Shown here: positions 58,701 to 64,000 of the stretch, in pieces
Layout of the letters: the number at the start of each line of letters is the position of its first letter
Numbering within the stretch: position 1 is the stretch's first letter
Source: Elmis aenea
Taxonomy: Eukaryota > Arthropoda > Insecta > Coleoptera > Elmidae
Length of the DNA stretch: 64,000 bases
Direction: 5' to 3'
NCBI GenBank assembly: GCA_947652605.1
Contig: OX393576.1
Location: 55,280,966-55,344,965 of the forward strand
Notes under the pieces: generated by a model
The model's database searches: none
What the model was told of the DNA's origin: nothing
What the model saw: only the letters and a program-made list of their open reading frames with translations
Position numbers and translations under genes: made by a program

Positions 58701-61700
58701 TTAAACACCGAATCAAAATTTTCGGTCCGCTAATAACGGAGTTACGATTTTTTTTGTAGACCGAGATGTTTTTATTTTTGCGTGCGAACTCTTGGCATAT
58801 TGCCGGACCTTTTTCAGACGGCCGTGGATGATATCAAAAAGTGTTTTATTTGCACTTTCTTTACATCGTTGGATGCGCCAGTCTGTTAGCTACATTTTGA
58901 ACACCGAATCAAAATTTTCGGTCCGCTAATAACAGAGTTACGAATTTTTTTGTAGACCGAGATGTTTTTATTTTTGCGAGCGAACTCTTGGCATATTGCC
59001 GGACCTTTTTCAGACGGCCGTGGATGATATCAAAAAGTGTTTTATTTGCACTTTCTTTACATCGTTGGATGCGCCAGTCTGTTAGCTACATTTTGAACAC
59101 CGAATCAAAATTTTCGGTCCGCTAATAACAGAGTTACGAATTTTTTTGTAGACCGAGATGTTTTTATTTTTGCGAGCGAACTCTTGGCATATTGCCGGAC
59201 CTTTTTCAGACGGCCGTGGATGATATCAAAAAGTGTTTTATTTGCACTTTATTTACATCGTTGGATGCGCCAGTCTTTTAGCTACATTTTAAACACCGAA
59301 TCAAAATTTTCGGTCCGCTAATAACGGAGTTACGAATTTTTTTGTAGACCGAGATGTTTTTATTTTTGCGTGCGAACTCTTGGCATATTGCCGGACCTTT
59401 TTCAGACGGCCGTGGATGATATCAAAAAGTGTTTTATTTGCACTTTCTTTACATCGTTGGATGCGCCAGTCTGTTAGCTACATTTTGAACACCGAATCAA
59501 AATTTTCGGCACGCTAATAACGGAGTTACGATTTTTTTTGTAGACCGAGATGTTTTTATTTTTGCGTGCGAACTCTTGGCATATTGCCGGACCTTTTTCA
59601 GACGGCCGTGGATGATATCAAAAAGTGTTTTATTTGCACTTTATTTACATCGTTGGATGCGCCAGTTTTTTAGCTACATTTTAAACACCGAATCAAAATT
59701 TTCGGTCCGCTAATAACGGAGTTACGAATTTTTTTGTAGACCGAGATGTTTTTATTTTTGCGTGCGAACTCTTGGCATATTGCCGGACCTTTTTCAGACG
59801 GCCGTGGATGATATCAAAAAGTGTTTTATTTGCACTTTCTTTACATCGTTGGATGCGCCAGTCTGTTAGCTACATTTTGAACACCGAATCAAAATTTTCG
59901 GCACGCTAATAACGGAGTTACGATTTTTTTTGTAGACCGAGATGTTTTTATTTTTGCGTGCGAACTCTTGGCATATTGCCGGACCTTTTTCAGACGGCCG
60001 TGGATGATATCAAAAAGTGTTTTATTTGCACTTTCTTTACATCGTTGGATGCGCCAGTCTGTTAGCTACATTTTGAACACCGAATCAAAATTTTCGGCAC
60101 GCTAATAACGGAGTTACGATTTTTTTTGTAGACCGAGATGTTTTTATTTTTGCGTGCGAACTCTTGGCATATTGCCGGACCTTTTTCAGACGGCCGTGGA
60201 TGATATCAAAAAGTGTTTTATTTGCACTTTATTTACATCGTTGGATGCGCCAGTCTTTTAGCTACATTTTAAACACCGAATCAAAATTTTCGGTCCGCTA
60301 ATAACGGAGTTACGAATTTTTTTGTAGACCGAGATGTTTTTATTTTTGCGTGCGAACTCTTGGCATATTGCCGGACCTTTTTCAGACGGCCGTGGATGAT
60401 ATCAAAAAGTGTTTTATTTGCACTTTCTTTACATCGTTGGATGCGCCAGTCTGTTAGCTACATTTTGAACACCGAATCAAAATTTTCGGCACGCTAATAA
60501 CGGAGTTACGATTTTTTTTGTAGACCGAGATGTTTTTATTTTTGCGTGCGAACTCTTGGCATATTGCCGGACCTTTTTCAGACGGCCGTGGATGATATCA
60601 AAAAGTGTTTTATTTGCACTTTCTTTACATCGTTGGATGCGCCAGTCTGTTAGCTACATTTTGAACACCGAATCAAAATTTTCGGTCCGCTAATAACAGA
60701 GTTACGAATTTTTTTGTAGACCGAGATGTTTTTATTTTTGCGTGCGAACTCTTGGCATATTGCCGGACCTTTTTCAGACGGCCGTGGATGATATCAAAAA
60801 GTGTTTTATTTGCACTTTATTTACATCGTTGGATGCGCCAGTCTTTTAGCTACATTTTAAACACCGAATCAAAATTTTCGGTCCGCTAATAACGGAGTTA
60901 CGATTTTTTTTGTAGACCGAGATGTTTTTATTTTTGCGTGCGAACTCTTGGCATATTGCCGGACCTTTTTCAGACGGCCGTGGATGATATCAAAAAGTGT
61001 TTTATTTGCACTTTCTTTACATCGTTGGATGCGCCAGTCTGTTAGCTACATTTTGAACACCGAATCAAAATTTTCGGTCCGCTAATAACAGAGTTACGAA
61101 TTTTTTTGTAGACCGAGATGTTTTTATTTTTGCGAGCGAACTCTTGGCATATTGCCGGACCTTTTTCAGACGGCCGTGGATGATATCAAAAAGTGTTTTA
61201 TTTGCACTTTATTTACATCGTTGGATGCGCCAGTCTTTTAGCTACATTTTAAACACCGAATCAAAATTTTCGGTCCGCTAATAACGGAGTTACGAATTTT
61301 TTTGTAGACCGAGATGTTTTTATTTTTGCGTGCGAACTCTTGGCATATTGCCGGACCTTTTTCAGACGGCCGTGGATGATATCAAAAAGTGTTTTATTTG
61401 CACTTTCTTTACATCGTTGGATGCGCCAGTCTGTTAGCTACATTTTGAACACCGAATCAAAATTTTCGGCACGCTAATAACGGAGTTACGATTTTTTTTG
61501 TAGACCGAGATGTTTTTATTTTTGCGTGCGAACTCTTGGCATATTGCCGGACCTTTTTCAGACGGCCGTGGATGATATCAAAAAGTGTTTTATTTGCACT
61601 TTCTTTACATCGTTGGATGCGCCAGTCTGTTAGCTACATTTTGAACACCGAATCAAAATTTTCGGTCCGCTAATAACAGAGTTACGAATTTTTTTGTAGA

Positions 61701-64000
61701 CCGAGATGTTTTTATTTTTGCGTGCGAACTCTTGGCATATTGCCGGACCTTTTTCAGACGGCCGTGGATGATATCAAAAAGTGTTTTATTTGCACTTTAT
61801 TTACATCGTTGGATGCGCCAGTCTTTTAGCTACATTTTAAACACCGAATCAAAATTTTCGGTCCGCTAATAACGGAGTTACGATTTTTTTTGTAGACCGA
61901 GATGTTTTTATTTTTGCGTGCGAACTCTTGGCATATTGCCGGACCTTTTTCAGACGGCCGTGGATGATATCAAAAAGTGTTTTATTTGCACTTTCTTTAC
62001 ATCGTTGGATGCGCCAGTCTGTTAGCTACATTTTGAACACCGAATCAAAATTTTCGGTCCGCTAATAACAGAGTTACGAATTTTTTTGTAGACCGAGATG
62101 TTTTTATTTTTGCGAGCGAACTCTTGGCATATTGCCGGACCTTTTTCAGACGGCCGTGGATGATATCAAAAAGTGTTTTATTTGCACTTTCTTTACATCG
62201 TTGGATGCGCCAGTCTGTTAGCTACATTTTGAACACCGAATCAAAATTTTCGGTCCGCTAATAACAGAGTTACGAATTTTTTTGTAGACCGAGATGTTTT
62301 TATTTTTGCGAGCGAACTCTTGGCATATTGCCGGACCTTTTTCAGACGGCCGTGGATGATATCAAAAAGTGTTTTATTTGCACTTTATTTACATCGTTGG
62401 ATGCGCCAGTCTTTTAGCTACATTTTAAACACCGAATCAAAATTTTCGGTCCGCTAATAACGGAGTTACGAATTTTTTTGTAGACCGAGATGTTTTTATT
62501 TTTGCGTGCGAACTCTTGGCATATTGCCGGACCTTTTTCAGACGGCCGTGGATGATATCAAAAAGTGTTTTATTTGCACTTTCTTTACATCGTTGGATGC
62601 GCCAGTCTGTTAGCTACATTTTGAACACCGAATCAAAATTTTCGGTCCGCTAATAACGGAGTTACGATTTTTTTTGTAGACCGAGATGTTTTTATTTTTG
62701 CGTGCGAACTCTTGGCATATTGCCGGACCTTTTTCAGACGGCCGTGGATGATATCAAAAAGTGTTTTATTTGCACTTTCTTTACATCGTTGGATGCGCCA
62801 GTCTGTTAGCTACATTTTGAACACCGAATCAAAATTTTCGGCACGCTAATAACGGAGTTACGATTTTTTTTGTAGACCGAGATGTTTTTATTTTTGCGTG
62901 CGAACTCTTGGCATATTGCCGGACCTTTTTCAGACGGCCGTGGATGATATCAAAAAGTGTTTTATTTGCACTTTCTTTACATCGTTGGATGCGCCAGTCT
63001 GTTAGCTACATTTTGAACACCGAATCAAAATTTTCGGCACGCTAATAACGGAGTTACGATTTTTTTTGTAGACCGAGATGTTTTTATTTTTGCGTGCGAA
63101 CTCTTGGCATATTGCCGGACCTTTTTCAGACGGCCGTGGATGATATCAAAAAGTGTTTTATTTGCACTTTATTTACATCGTTGGATGCGCCAGTCTTTTA
63201 GCTACATTTTAAACACCGAATCAAAATTTTCGGTCCGCTAATAACGGAGTTACGAATTTTTTTGTAGACCGAGATGTTTTTATTTTTGCGTGCGAACTCT
63301 TGGCATATTGCCGGACCTTTTTCAGACGGCCGTGGATGATATCAAAAAGTGTTTTATTTGCACTTTCTTTACATCGTTGGATGCGCCAGTCTGTTAGCTA
63401 CATTTTGAACACCGAATCAAAATTTTCGGCACGCTAATAACGGAGTTACGATTTTTTTTGTAGACCGAGATGTTTTTATTTTTGCGTGCGAACTCTTGGC
63501 ATATTGCCGGACCTTTTTCAGACGGCCGTGGATGATATCAAAAAGTGTTTTATTTGCACTTTCTTTACATCGTTGGATGCGCCAGTCTGTTAGCTACATT
63601 TTGAACACCGAATCAAAATTTTCGGTCCGCTAATAACAGAGTTACGAATTTTTTTGTAGACCGAGATGTTTTTATTTTTGCGAGCGAACTCTTGGCATAT
63701 TGCCGGACCTTTTTCAGACGGCCGTGGATGATATCAAAAAGTGTTTTATTTGCACTTTCTTTACATCGTTGGATGCGCCAGTCTGTTAGCTACATTTTGA
63801 ACACCGAATCAAAATTTTCGGTCCGCTAATAACAGAGTTACGAATTTTTTTGTAGACCGAGATGTTTTTATTTTTGCGAGCGAACTCTTGGCATATTGCC
63901 GGACCTTTTTCAGACGGCCGTGGATGATATCAAAAAGTGTTTTATTTGCACTTTATTTACATCGTTGGATGCGCCAGTCTTTTAGCTACATTTTAAACAC
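52795..64000. repeat. 196-bp satellite array, about 57 monomers, continues beyond window
   Basis: GACGGCCGTGGATGATATC recurs at 52937, 53133, 53329, 53525 and every 196 nt to 63913. The first unit (52812-52936) has lost about 71 nt, and this edge is more diverged. Monomers fall into three main types by linked differences. A has CTTTATTTAC, TCTTTTAG, TTTTAAAC and CGGTCCGC. B has CTTTCTTTAC, TCTGTTAG, TTTTGAAC and CGGCACGC, with GATTTTTTTTG. C is like B but with GGTCCGC, AACAGAG and GCGAGCG. Types alternate in repeating blocks, so there is higher-order structure. No open frame or CENP-B box was seen. It is likely heterochromatin. Confidence 0.97.

Noticed and set aside
52812..64000. CRISPR-like array
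   Set aside because: The whole 196-nt unit is repeated; there are no unique spacers. It is a eukaryotic satellite.

Overview
This 64 kb window is AT-rich eukaryotic DNA, almost certainly from an insect. Genes are split by GT-AG introns, and the repeats are typical of insects: Penelope, Jockey, mariner, pogo, Harbinger, hAT, Helitron and TACAGGGTG-type fold-back elements. I lean towards Coleoptera from the repeat spectrum, but the sequence alone does not prove it. Nothing looks prokaryotic, and I see no CRISPR array and no rRNA or intact tRNA gene.

Only three host genes can be supported, all on the minus strand. Two are tandem paralogous secreted neutral (pancreatic-type) lipases. The downstream copy runs off the left edge, with exons at 145-393, 529-677 and 3367-3478. 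The upstream copy is complete in seven exons over 17994-32083 and encodes about 334 residues with a Ser164/Asp189/His266 triad. Matching exons have identical lengths, so the pair arose by gene duplication, and the introns were later inflated by transposons. The third gene is an ING3 orthologue (45251-48702, eight exons, 401 aa), a PHD-finger chromatin reader of the NuA4/TIP60 acetyltransferase complex.

Layout. 0-3.5 kb: end of lipase 1 and a fold-back element in its intron. 3.5-18 kb: intergenic DNA with a Penelope inverted pair, a Jockey fragment between long direct repeats, two TIR elements (one holding a SINE) and a hAT MITE with a nested Helitron. 18-32 kb: lipase 2, whose 8.4 kb intron 3 holds three hAT elements with perfect 8-bp target duplications, one of them nested in another. 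A decayed mariner and a LINE tail lie in its intron 5. 32.6-34.5 kb: a cluster of large inverted repeats. 37-42 kb: two internally deleted pogo-like elements. 42.8-43.4 kb: another TACAGGGTG element. 45.2-48.7 kb: ING3 with a fold-back element in intron 6. 49.2-50.8 kb: a PIF/Harbinger element just upstream of ING3. 52.8-64 kb: a tandem satellite with a constant 196-bp period and higher-order organisation, running off the right edge.

No gene cluster acts as a system here. The interest lies in transposon nesting that can be dated by insertion order, the abundance of fold-back elements, and the satellite boundary about 4 kb from an essential chromatin gene.
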